Assembly (NCBI GenBank): GCA_900539645.1
Contig: UQCY01000073.1
Span: forward strand, 1-8,818
Direction: 5' to 3'
Origin: an uncultured Clostridium sp.
GTDB lineage: Bacteria; Bacillota; Clostridia; Peptostreptococcales; Peptostreptococcaceae
Length of the DNA: 8,818 nt
The position numbers and the translations under genes were made by a program. Positions 1 through 6,941 of the stretch are shown here, piece by piece. The first letter of the stretch is position 1, and every line of letters starts with the position of its first letter. The notes below the pieces were generated by a model. It had not been told where the DNA came from, did no database searches, and worked only from the letters and a program-made list of their open reading frames with translations.

Positions 1-1149
1 CTTGTTTTTAATGCTATATTTGCTATGATTGCAAATAATCTAGCTATTTCAAAGAACGATGGAGTGATGTTGCTTACTTGTACAGTCATGGAAATCATCA
101 TTACAATAGTGCTTATCTACGGAATTATAAAATACTATAGAAGAAAAATAATTTTAACTAATGATGGAGTTGAGTATATTCCGACATTTGGGAAAAAGAA
201 AACTTACATATATAATGAGATAGATTTTGTGCAGCTAGATAAGCTAAACGACGAAAATTATACAATTTTCTCTAAAGAAGGAAAGAAAATAGCTTCATTT
301 AATAACGGATACGAGGGAATTGAAGAAGCGATAATTGCTTTTAAGGGCAATGGCGTTGAGATAAAGGAAAAAGAAAATGGAAAGATAGATAATTGGATTT
401 TAAATACAAGAAATAAAATTGAGAAAAATAGAGAAGATGAGATAAAACACATAAAGAGAAAGGATAGACTAGCTCAGATAAATAAAGAAAAAGAAATGAT
501 AAGAAAGCTAAATATAGCGATCTGGGTTATTTCTATAGTGGTTTTATTCTTAGGAACTCGCATAAGAAGTATTGTTTGGTCTGCAGAACTTTTATTCATT
601 TGGGCACTTTATATATATCTATATCCTAAAATGGTCGTTGAAGTTCCAACTAAGACAAAAGATGGGAGAGAGTTCCACTACGAGATTCCATACGCATCTG
701 CCATTATAGCCTTATTTATGCTATATAATTTACCTAAATTAAATTATGTAAATCATAGTGAAATTAAATTTGGAGTGATTTACTTTTTAATACTGTTCTC
801 AATTTATATGATAATGCTTAAAAAGCGTGGAATAAGAGAAAAGACTAGTAAGATGGCGACTGTTGCTATGGCAATGCTTTTGATAATAGTTTGTACTATT
901 GATCATTTAAACAATGCACTTACATTTACACCAGAAAATCACGAAACTGTAATTGCACTTGAAAAAGATACTAGCAGATCAGCAAAGGGACTTAGACGCT
1001 ACTATGCTGATGTGGTGATAGACGGTAAAAAAGAAAATGCATCTATTTCTGCAGCGATATACAATAGTCTAGAAAATCTACCAGAAACAGTGGTAAAATG
1101 TAATAGGAAAAGCATTTTTGGATGTGAGTATTATAAAATACATAGATAA
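1..1149 (+). CDS. Multi-pass membrane protein, 5' end outside window
   Basis: The frame is open to base 1. The first ATG, at 25, has no purine-rich ribosome site in front of it, so the true start probably lies upstream and this is a 3' portion. Counting from the ATG at 25, a hydrophobic segment at about 16-37 is followed by a basic YYRRK stretch. Next comes a soluble section (about 41-115) whose alternating strands, with the pattern LTNDGVEYIP..KKTYIYNEID, resemble a bacterial PH-like domain; that resemblance is inference. A highly charged lysine/glutamate helix (about 125-160) leads to further membrane segments near 162-180, 183-202, 222-238, 248-265 and 277-293. The tail of about 75 residues is soluble. 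I do not recognise a named family. The YwrD-like gene begins 81 bases downstream on the same strand, so co-transcription is possible, and no terminator is visible between them. Confidence 0.7.
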   Translation, partial: LVFNAIFAMIANNLAISKNDGVMLLTCTVMEIIITIVLIYGIIKYYRRKIILTNDGVEYIPTFGKKKTYIYNEIDFVQLDKLNDENYTIFSKEGKKIASFNNGYEGIEEAIIAFKGNGVEIKEKENGKIDNWILNTRNKIEKNREDEIKHIKRKDRLAQINKEKEMIRKLNIAIWVISIVVLFLGTRIRSIVWSAELLFIWALYIYLYPKMVVEVPTKTKDGREFHYEIPYASAIIALFMLYNLPKLNYVNHSEIKFGVIYFLILFSIYMIMLKKRGIREKTSKMATVAMAMLLIIVCTIDHLNNALTFTPENHETVIALEKDTSRSAKGLRRYYADVVIDGKKENASISAAIYNSLENLPETVVKCNRKSIFGCEYYKIHR

Positions 1150-1230
1150 TTGATAAAAAGTAAAGTTATAAAGGTGAAGAAGTACAATTATAAATGTAAG
1201 AAAGTTAAATTGAGAAGTGAGGGGTAGAGT

Positions 1231-2901
1231 ATGAATTTTAATGTTTTGTCAAATAGATACAAATCAGAAAGAAATGTTATGTATGCAAAGAGTGGAGCAG
1301 TGGCCACATCAAACCCACAGGCAGCCCAGGCAGGATTAGATATACTAAGAAAAGGTGGAAATGCAGTAGATGCTGCTGTTGCAACTGCTGCAGCACTTGC
1401 AGTTACTGAGCCTACAAGCAATGGGATTGGTGGAGATGCGTACTCACTAGTTTGGATAGAATCTGAAAAGAAATTATACGGATTGAATTCTAGTGGTTTT
1501 GCACCAGAGCTTATGACAAAAGAAGCATATAAAGGACTTGAAAAAATGCCAAGACATGGGTTTGGAGCAGTTACAGTTCCTGGAATTCCAGCTGCATGGG
1601 CAGAGTTAAATAGAAAGTTTGGTAAGTTATCATTGTATGAATGTTTAAAACCGGCGATAGATTACGCAAGAGAAGGTTATATAGTTTATCCTAATGTTGC
1701 AAAACTTTGGGAGGAGTCTTTTGAAGATTATTCAAATGATTTAAAAGAGCTTGAAAAACTTCCTAAAGATAGAGTTAAGAAGGATGTAGAGGCTGAGCTT
1801 GTAGATAAAGAACTCTTAAAAGAATGGTTTGATACATTTACAATAGACGGAAAAGCTCCACAAGCAGGAGATATCTTTAGATGTGAAGAACAGGCAAAAA
1901 CTCTTGAAGAGATTGCAAATACTGGAGCAGAAAGCTTCTACAGAGGTAGAATTGCTGAATTAATAGATGAACACAGTAGAAAATTTGGTGGAATGATAAG
2001 AAAATCAGACCTAGAAAAATACTATCCTCAATGGGTTGAGCCAATAAGTACAAACTACAAAGGATACGATATTTGTGAAATTCCTCCAAATGGACATGGA
2101 ATAACTGTGCTAATTGCGTTAAATATATTAAAAGAATTAGAATTAGATGAAGAAAAAGAAACTGTGGATAACATACACAAGATGATTGAATGTATGAAGT
2201 TAGCTTTTGCAGACTCTAAGAAGTATGTAACAGATCCTAAGAAAATGACTGTTTCTGTAGATGCGATGTTAAATCAAGAATACGCTAAAAGGAGAAGCGA
2301 ACTAATAGGTGAAAAGGCAGTATTTCCAGAAGCTGGAGAGCCATTCTGTGGTGGTACGGTGTATATGTGCACAGCTGACAAAGATGGAAATATGGTATCT
2401 CACATACAGAGCAACTATATGAACTTTGGCTCAGGTGTTGTAATTCCAGGAACAGGAATCGCTCTTCACAATAGAGGAAACAATTTTAGCTTAGATGAAA
2501 ATCACGATAATATTGTCGAGCCATTTAAAAAGCCATACCATACAATTATTCCAGGATTTATCAAACAAAATGGTGAAGCTGTTGGAGCATTTGGGGTAAT
2601 GGGAGCATTTATGCAACCTCAGGGTCAGTTCCAAGCAGTTACAAATTTAATTGACTTTGCAATGAATCCTCAAGAAGCGCTTGATGCACCTAGATGGCAG
2701 TGGATTGATGGTATGAAAATCGAGGTTGAGAACGATATGAAAACAGGAATAGCAGAGGGGCTAAAAGAAAAAGGCCACGATGTTAAGGTTGTGTCTGATA
2801 AAATAAACATGGGCAGAGGGCAGATAATTCTAAAGAACGAAAAAGGTGGATATATCTGTGGAACAGAAAAAAGATGCGACGGACACGTTGCTGTTTATTA
2901 A
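1231..2901 (+). CDS. Gamma-glutamyltransferase-like Ntn hydrolase, YwrD type
   Basis: This is a complete 556-residue member of the gamma-glutamyltransferase superfamily, enzymes that cleave themselves into two subunits and use the new N-terminal threonine as nucleophile. The N-terminal part carries the family hallmark ATSNPQAAQAGLDILRKGGN (24-43), followed by AVDAAVATAAALAVTEP. The cleavage site and nucleophile is Thr376 in GGTVYMCTADKDGN, giving subunits of about 375 and 181 residues. There is no signal peptide, so it should be cytoplasmic, unlike secreted GGT. The start is supported by the GAGGGG ribosome site at 1219-1224. Compared with the E. coli enzyme as I remember it, the residues that hold the glutamyl group appear changed: Arg114 aligns with Ser88, Gln430 with Arg415, Asp433 with Asn418, Ser462-Ser463 with His437-Thr438, and Gly484 with Ala459. 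Family membership is secure. The true substrate is uncertain: it could be a glutathione-type gamma-glutamyl compound or another amide, as in oxamate amidohydrolase relatives. Confidence 0.9.
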   Translation: MNFNVLSNRYKSERNVMYAKSGAVATSNPQAAQAGLDILRKGGNAVDAAVATAAALAVTEPTSNGIGGDAYSLVWIESEKKLYGLNSSGFAPELMTKEAYKGLEKMPRHGFGAVTVPGIPAAWAELNRKFGKLSLYECLKPAIDYAREGYIVYPNVAKLWEESFEDYSNDLKELEKLPKDRVKKDVEAELVDKELLKEWFDTFTIDGKAPQAGDIFRCEEQAKTLEEIANTGAESFYRGRIAELIDEHSRKFGGMIRKSDLEKYYPQWVEPISTNYKGYDICEIPPNGHGITVLIALNILKELELDEEKETVDNIHKMIECMKLAFADSKKYVTDPKKMTVSVDAMLNQEYAKRRSELIGEKAVFPEAGEPFCGGTVYMCTADKDGNMVSHIQSNYMNFGSGVVIPGTGIALHNRGNNFSLDENHDNIVEPFKKPYHTIIPGFIKQNGEAVGAFGVMGAFMQPQGQFQAVTNLIDFAMNPQEALDAPRWQWIDGMKIEVENDMKTGIAEGLKEKGHDVKVVSDKINMGRGQIILKNEKGGYICGTEKRCDGHVAVY

Positions 2902-3014
2902 TAAATATTTATAGTGATTGATGTTAAATATGAAAACAATTTGCTTAATTGTTGTTATATATTAAGTTATATTGTAAAATATAATTTGATATTTTGTATA
3001 TGTGGAGGGAAAAA

Positions 3015-3629
3015 ATGGAAGAAAGAATATGCCCACTGTGTGGGACTAGCGATAAAATAGTAGAAATAGTAAGAGAAGGAAAGGTCAACGAAGAAATTGA
3101 CAATCCATACAGATGTGAAGGCTGTGGCTGCGAATTTGGTAAAATATACGGATTTATGTACAACGCCATAAAAGAAGTCAGTCTAGCTGTAGAAAAAGAC
3201 GGTCTATGCAGAAAAATAGTCATGGAAAAAAACATGGTTGGTGCTTGGATCAAAGAATTTGAAGGACCTTCATTTGACAATATGGAGCAAATTTCTGAAG
3301 ATAAAATAAGAAGCTTAAAATATAGAAGATTTTTAAACAACGTTCTAAAATGCTATGTAATGAGTTGGAGAAACATAAACGAATATGCAGCAACTCATGA
3401 AGTAAAAAGAACTGACGTAAATTGGATACTTGAAATGAAAGAAACTGGAAGCAAAATAAGAAGATTCAACGAATATCTATACGGAGAAGAAGGGAAACTA
3501 ACAGAAAAAGGTGGAGAACCACTAAAAGGTGACACTGTACTACATGTAGAATCGAATATAGAAGTACCTTACTTCAATGACCTAGTAAAAACCATGGAAA
3601 AATTTACTTGTAAGAAAGTATTTAAATAG
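3015..3629 (+). CDS. Hypothetical protein with N-terminal zinc ribbon
   Basis: This is a 204-residue protein of unknown function. The start at 3015 is chosen because GGAGGG at 3004-3009 sits five bases before this ATG; an in-frame ATG at 2994 has no such site. The N-terminus has Cys6-x2-Cys9 and Cys34-x2-Cys37, with an extra Cys39, a spacing that predicts a four-cysteine zinc ribbon. The rest is mostly charged and helical. The stretch around 118-145 (WRNINEYAATHEVKRTDVNW) could be a helix-turn-helix, which would suggest nucleic-acid binding, but this is a weak guess. There is no signal peptide or membrane segment. A TATAAT at 2980-2985 could be its -10 box, but I see no good -35. The last codons and the stop lie inside the left arm of the long hairpin E1, so the C-terminal TCKKVFK is encoded by repeat DNA. 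Confidence 0.75.
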   Translation: MEERICPLCGTSDKIVEIVREGKVNEEIDNPYRCEGCGCEFGKIYGFMYNAIKEVSLAVEKDGLCRKIVMEKNMVGAWIKEFEGPSFDNMEQISEDKIRSLKYRRFLNNVLKCYVMSWRNINEYAATHEVKRTDVNWILEMKETGSKIRRFNEYLYGEEGKLTEKGGEPLKGDTVLHVESNIEVPYFNDLVKTMEKFTCKKVFK

Positions 3630-3862
3630 GGGTATATAAAAGGGGTTGTAGTTTTTCAAGATTATTAACTGTACAGCTCAAATCACAAATAGTCTCATCT
3701 CCAGGCTTCGACGCCTCACACTTTTATGTAACACATTTATAAGTTGTGAGGCGTCTGTAGATTGTCGAATTTCGACTAATTTGTGACTTTGAGCTAAACA
3801 GAATAAATCTATGAAAAAACTACAACCTCTTTTTATATACACATTTAAATACTTTTACAAGT
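3606..3862 (+). repeat. Element E1: long hairpin with conserved core
   Basis: This is an imperfect inverted repeat with arms of over 100 bases. The outer arms pair from ACTTGTAA (3606-3613) with TTTACAAG (3854-3861) inward, through GGTTGTAG (3644-3651) with CTACAACC (3820-3827), AGCTCAAA (3675-3682) with TTTGAGCT (3788-3795), and TAGTC (3690-3694) with GACTA (3774-3778), with several small bulges. Inside is the core shared with E2. CTCCAGGCTTC (3699-3709) faces TGTAGATTGTC (3756-3766) as a largely unpaired loop, then GACGCCTCACA (3710-3720) pairs perfectly with TGTGAGGCGTC (3745-3755). The apical stem CTTTTA/TATAAG carries a loop containing GTAACACATTTA (3728-3739). The right arm ends in CTCTTTTTATA, so the element might also terminate the upstream gene. 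I do not recognise the family; it could be a structured 3'-UTR RNA, a small RNA or a non-autonomous mobile repeat. Confidence 0.85.
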
Positions 3863-3991
3863 TGCATTATGAGAAGAGAGGGTAAAAAGTTCTAACCAAC
3901 TATCCTACTGTTCTTGTGTAGTAACCATTAAAGGTGTAAATTCCAAATTAAATTAAAAAATATATAAAATAAGATTGGTTTATTGTGATAT
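3863..3991. other. Spacer between E1 and E2, no gene seen
   Basis: About 130 bases separate the two hairpins. I see no open frame with a ribosome site, no clear hairpin and no third copy of the conserved core. The last part is A/T-rich. Confidence 0.6.
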
Positions 3992-4109
3992 GAAAAAAGA
4001 CTAGTTTAACCTTATGCGACAATTCTGCAAGCGCCCCACATCTGCTAAATGTGTTACTCTAACAGTGTGGGGCGCTGAAGCCTGGAGCGCAGGTTAACTA
4101 GTCTTTTTC
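3992..4109 (-). repeat. Element E2: second hairpin with the same core, likely glnS terminator
   Basis: On the minus strand, downstream of glnS, this hairpin has outer arms GAAAAAGACTAGTTAACC (plus-strand 4109-4092) pairing with 4011-3992, with one bulge at the TTAA/TTTAA step and one in the A/T tract, plus a TGCG/CGCA extension. Inside, in minus orientation, are CTCCAGGCTTC (4087-4077) facing TGCAGAATTGT (4029-4019), an 11-bp helix AGCGCCCCACA/TGTGGGGCGCT (4076-4066 with 4040-4030), and an apical stem CTGTTA/TAGCAG around a loop with GTAACACATTTA (4057-4046). An A-run leads the hairpin and a T-run ends it on both strands. This is the form of a bidirectional intrinsic terminator, so it probably ends glnS transcription and may also stop readthrough from the plus strand. 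The conserved core is more elaborate than a terminator needs. Confidence 0.85.
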
Positions 4110-4139
4110 TTATTCCGATGAAACAACGGATTTTATATA

Positions 4140-5804
4140 TTATTTATTTAATTTGAATTTACTCTTTAATGGTACTATTCTATTAAATACCATTTTTGAA
4201 TCAGTTGTGTATTTTGTGTCTACACTGAAGAATCCGTTTCTGAAGAACTGGAATTTATCAAGAGGCTGAGCTCCTTTTAACTGAGTTTCTTCAACGAATC
4301 CTTCTAATACTTCAAGAGAATTAGGGTTTATCTGATCTAAGAAGTCTTTTCCTTTGTTTTCTTCTATATCATCAAGTATTAATGGTTCAAATAATCTAAA
4401 TTCTGCTGGAACTGCTGTTTTGCTGTCTACCCAATGTATAGTAGATTTAACTTTACGTCCATCGTTGCTTTCTCCACCTTTTGTTTCTGGGTCATAAGTA
4501 CAGTGAACTTCTACAACATTTCCGTTTTCGTCTTTAACACATCCAGTACATTTTACAAAATATGCACCTTTAAGTCTAACTTCATTTCCTGGGAATAATC
4601 TGAAGTATTTTTTAACAGGTTCTTCCATGAAATCTTCCTGTTCTATGTATAATTCTTTAGAGAATGTAACTTTTCTCTTACCTTTTGTTTCGTCTTTAGC
4701 GTGGTTTTCAACTTCAAGAACTTCTACCTGATCTTCTGGATAGTTGTCTATAACTAATTTAACAGGTCTTAAAACTGCCATTGCAAGAGGTGCTTTTGGC
4801 TGTAAATCTTCTCTTAAGAAGAAGTCTAATAGCTGGCTGTCTACAGTAGAGTCTGCTTTAGCAACACCTATTTCAGCACAGAAGTTTCTTATAGATTCTG
4901 GAGTATATCCTCTTCTTCTAAGTCCAGATATTGTTGGTATTCTTGGGTCGTCCCAACCATCAACTACATTGTTATCAACAAGTAATTTTAATTTTCTCTT
5001 ACTCATTACTGTATTAGTCATGTTTAATCTAGCGAACTCTATCTGTCTTGGTACGCTTTCCATTTCACATTCTCTAACAACCCAGTCATAAAGAGGTCTC
5101 TGTTCTTCAAATTCTAGAGTACATATAGAGTGAGTTATTCCTTCTATAGCATCTTCTAGTGGGTGAGCAAATGAGTACATTGGGTATATACACCATTTAT
5201 CTCCTGTGTTGTGGTGAGTTGCATGAGCTATTCTGTATATAACAGGGTCTCTGAAGTTGATGTTAGGGCTAGCCATGTCTATTTTAGCTCTAAGAACTTT
5301 TTCTCCATCAGCAAATTCACCGTTTTTCATTCTTTCAAATAAATCTAAGTTTTCTTCTACAGATCTATTTCTGTATGGACTTTCTTTACCTGGTTCAGTA
5401 AGTGTTCCTCTGTATTCTCTTATCTGATCAGCGTTTAAATCACATACGAATGCTTTACCTTTTTTGATTAATAAAACCGCTCTGTTGTACATTTCATCAA
5501 AGTAATCAGAAGCGAAGAATAAATTGTCCCAGTTAAATCCTAACCAGTTTACGTCATTTTTTATTGAGTCTACGTATTCTACATCTTCTTTTGTAGGGTT
5601 AGTATCGTCAAATCTCATATTAACTTTACCACCGAATTCTTTAGCAAGACCAAAGTTTAGGCATATACTTTTTGCATGTCCTATGTGTAAGTATCCGTTT
5701 GGTTCTGGTGGGAAACGAGTAACTATACTTTTATGTTTTCCTGTTTCTAAATCATCAATGATTATATTTTTTATAAAGTTAGATGATACTGTTTCATTTG
5801 CCAT
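4140..5804 (-). CDS. glnS: Glutaminyl-tRNA synthetase
   Basis: This class I aminoacyl-tRNA synthetase joins glutamine to tRNA(Gln) in the cytoplasm using ATP. The protein has 554 residues, the same length as I recall for E. coli GlnRS, and aligns with it almost throughout. The signature [15 protein letters not shown] carries the HIGH motif at 40-43, and VMSKR at 266-270 is the KMSKS-type loop. The stretch [14 protein letters not shown] and [18 protein letters not shown] are typical of GlnRS and not of bacterial GluRS. The C-terminal half is the beta-barrel anticodon-binding region. The start at 5804 is chosen because GGAGG lies eight bases before it on the minus strand; an in-frame ATG seven codons upstream precedes that site and is unlikely to be used. 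Most Firmicutes make Gln-tRNA(Gln) by GluRS plus the GatCAB amidotransferase, so a GlnRS points to a clostridial lineage that acquired or kept it. Hairpin E2 follows the stop. Confidence 0.97.
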   Translation of the reverse strand: MANETVSSNFIKNIIIDDLETGKHKSIVTRFPPEPNGYLHIGHAKSICLNFGLAKEFGGKVNMRFDDTNPTKEDVEYVDSIKNDVNWLGFNWDNLFFASDYFDEMYNRAVLLIKKGKAFVCDLNADQIREYRGTLTEPGKESPYRNRSVEENLDLFERMKNGEFADGEKVLRAKIDMASPNINFRDPVIYRIAHATHHNTGDKWCIYPMYSFAHPLEDAIEGITHSICTLEFEEQRPLYDWVVRECEMESVPRQIEFARLNMTNTVMSKRKLKLLVDNNVVDGWDDPRIPTISGLRRRGYTPESIRNFCAEIGVAKADSTVDSQLLDFFLREDLQPKAPLAMAVLRPVKLVIDNYPEDQVEVLEVENHAKDETKGKRKVTFSKELYIEQEDFMEEPVKKYFRLFPGNEVRLKGAYFVKCTGCVKDENGNVVEVHCTYDPETKGGESNDGRKVKSTIHWVDSKTAVPAEFRLFEPLILDDIEENKGKDFLDQINPNSLEVLEGFVEETQLKGAQPLDKFQFFRNGFFSVDTKYTTDSKMVFNRIVPLKSKFKLNK

Positions 5805-5887
5805 ATTATTATTCCTCCAAAGCATATATTTTGAATTTCTATTTATTAAAATCGCTCAATAGAATAGAAAAATCCAGTTTAATTTTA

Positions 5888-5915
5888 TTTATAATATACA
5901 TTAATTTTAATCTAA
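5888..5915 (-). promoter_or_regulatory. Possible glnS promoter
   Basis: On the minus strand, TTAGAT (5915-5910) and TATAAA (5893-5888) are separated by 16 bases, giving a leader of about 75 bases before the glnS start. The match to a vegetative sigma promoter is moderate, and other A/T-rich -10 candidates lie nearby. Confidence 0.35.
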
Positions 5916-5969
5916 TATATGAAAAAAATAAAGAGGATAAGAAGAATTTATGATATTTTTTGAAACTAT

Positions 5970-5998
5970 TTGTCAAAAATTAGAATTAAAAATATCTT
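5970..5998 (+). promoter_or_regulatory. Possible upstream promoter of YpmS-like gene
   Basis: TTGTCA (5970-5975) and TATCTT (5993-5998) lie 17 bases apart on the plus strand. This is an alternative or additional start site to the one at 6046-6075. Confidence 0.3.
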
Positions 5999-6045
5999 TT
6001 GTGTAAGAAGAAAACGTTTAGGGTATCAATTATATGTAATAAAAA

Positions 6046-6075
6046 TTAGAAATAAATAAAAAAAAGATGTATAAT
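6046..6075 (+). promoter_or_regulatory. Likely promoter of YpmS-like gene
   Basis: A perfect TATAAT (6070-6075) lies 18 bases after TTAGAA (6046-6051). Transcription would begin near 6082, inside the upstream extension of the frame, which supports translation starting at 6139. Confidence 0.45.
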
Positions 6076-6138
6076 GAAAAAAAGAAATTAATACATAAAA
6101 ACGAATTGAGTAAAACTAATAAAGAGAGAGTGATTTTT

Positions 6139-6807
6139 ATGAAGAAGTTTTTAAAAATTTTGGTTGGACTTCTTGTAGTGGTAGTCTTAGCACTTGGAGG
6201 GCTTTTCTACGCATTGCAGCCAGAAGGGGGAATGCAATGGGATACTACAGGAAACAGAGAAATAACTAAAGAAGATATTATAAAGATGGGAATACTTCAA
6301 AGCCTTAAATTCAACAAAGATAGCCAGAGCTTTGAAGGAAGCATAAATTTAACAGCAGAGGACATAAGCAACATTGTCTATACATTTATGAAAAATTACG
6401 AAGACGATATGATGTCTAACGATATAAAAATAGAAGATAATAAATTGATGGTAACTGTTCCTGTTGAGATAGAATTTATTAAAACTAAAGCTACAGTAAG
6501 TGTAGTGCCATCTGTAGAAGACGGAGCGTTAGTTGTCAATGTGGACAATGTTAAGGTTGGTAAAATAAATATTCATGGTGGTCTACTTGGAAAGATAATG
6601 GCTTCTCAGCAAAGTGAAATTCCATTTGAAATAAGAGATAGATCAATTATAATTCCTAAAGAAACATTAAAACCTATAAATCTAACAGGAATAAAGATTG
6701 AAAACAACGAAATAAAAGCTGATATGCGGATTACTTTAAGAGATGCGATGCAGTACGCTTACGACATATTAATTCAATATGGAAACTCTTTAAAACCAGC
6801 AGCATAG
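6139..6807 (+). CDS. YpmS/DUF2140-like membrane-anchored protein
   Basis: This is a 222-residue protein with a short basic N-terminus (MKKFLK) and one hydrophobic segment at about 7-25, followed by an extracytoplasmic domain. It reads as a signal anchor: there is no lipobox cysteine. The pattern INLTAEDISNIVYTFMKNY near 69-87, followed by strands KLMVTVPVEIEF and VDNVKVGKINIHGGLLGKIM (135-154), resembles YpmS-type proteins (DUF2140) of Firmicutes, whose molecular role is unknown to me. The start is set by GAGAGAGTG just before the ATG and by the hydrophobic segment falling at the right distance. An ATG 24 codons upstream would add a hydrophilic lysine-rich leader and overlaps the -10 box. The gene stands alone, with a promoter upstream and a terminator downstream. 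The family call is by pattern memory and moderately certain. Confidence 0.75.
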   Translation: MKKFLKILVGLLVVVVLALGGLFYALQPEGGMQWDTTGNREITKEDIIKMGILQSLKFNKDSQSFEGSINLTAEDISNIVYTFMKNYEDDMMSNDIKIEDNKLMVTVPVEIEFIKTKATVSVVPSVEDGALVVNVDNVKVGKINIHGGLLGKIMASQQSEIPFEIRDRSIIIPKETLKPINLTGIKIENNEIKADMRITLRDAMQYAYDILIQYGNSLKPAA

Positions 6808-6830
6808 TATAAAAATCTAAAGAATTAATA

Positions 6831-6874
6831 AAAAACGGTTTGAATAGTAAAATAACTACTCAAACCGTTTTTTT
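6831..6874 (+). terminator. Intrinsic terminator after YpmS-like gene
   Basis: AAAAACGGTTTGAATAGT (6831-6848) pairs with ACTACTCAAACCGTTTTTTT (6855-6874), including a G-T pair, and ends in seven T. The leading A-run means it could also work on the minus strand. Confidence 0.85.
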
Positions 6875-6877
6875 ATA

Positions 6878-6886
6878 TGATATAAT
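6878..6886 (+). promoter_or_regulatory. Extended -10 promoter of the 6942 gene
   Basis: TGATATAAT is a perfect extended -10 (TGn-TATAAT) immediately after the terminator of the previous gene. No convincing -35 is present, as expected for this promoter class. The leader would be about 50 bases. Confidence 0.6.
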
Positions 6887-6941
6887 CTTTTCTAAGGATT
6901 CAAAATAAAATTAAAAAGAAAGAGGATTGAAAGGAGATAAA

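Larger units (their letters stand above)
5805..6138. other. Divergent intergenic region, promoters only
   Basis: This 334-base gap between the glnS and YpmS-like starts is very A/T-rich. It holds the putative promoters listed separately. There is no T-box leader in front of glnS: the stretch is short, and I see no specifier stem or T-box bulge sequence. An in-frame upstream extension of the YpmS-like frame (from 6067) overlaps a likely -10 box and is treated as noncoding. Confidence 0.55.

Noticed and set aside
2935..2953. Small inverted repeat AACAATT/AATTGTT after the GGT-like gene
   Set aside because: The stem is all A/T apart from one pair and no T-run follows, so it is not a convincing terminator.
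3606..3862. Retron or other reverse-transcriptase RNA
   Set aside because: The long hairpin is reminiscent of one, but no reverse transcriptase is present in the window.
3606..4109. Integron attC-like sites
   Set aside because: The hairpins are imperfect palindromes and E2 contains GGTTAAC, but there is no paired RYYYAAC/GTTRRRY core arrangement, no cassette array and no integrase.
3606..4109. CRISPR array
   Set aside because: There are only two related units, in opposite orientation, with no regular spacers and no cas gene.
4744..5862. Plus-strand open frames opposite glnS (4744-5091 and 5524-5862)
   Set aside because: They are antisense shadows of a well-conserved synthetase and have no ribosome sites.
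5805..5960. T-box leader for glnS
   Set aside because: The probable leader is only about 75 bases, and no antiterminator or terminator hairpin or T-box sequence is visible.
6067..6138. Upstream 24-codon extension of the YpmS-like gene
   Set aside because: It has no ribosome site, overlaps a TATAAT box, and would place a hydrophilic leader before the signal anchor.
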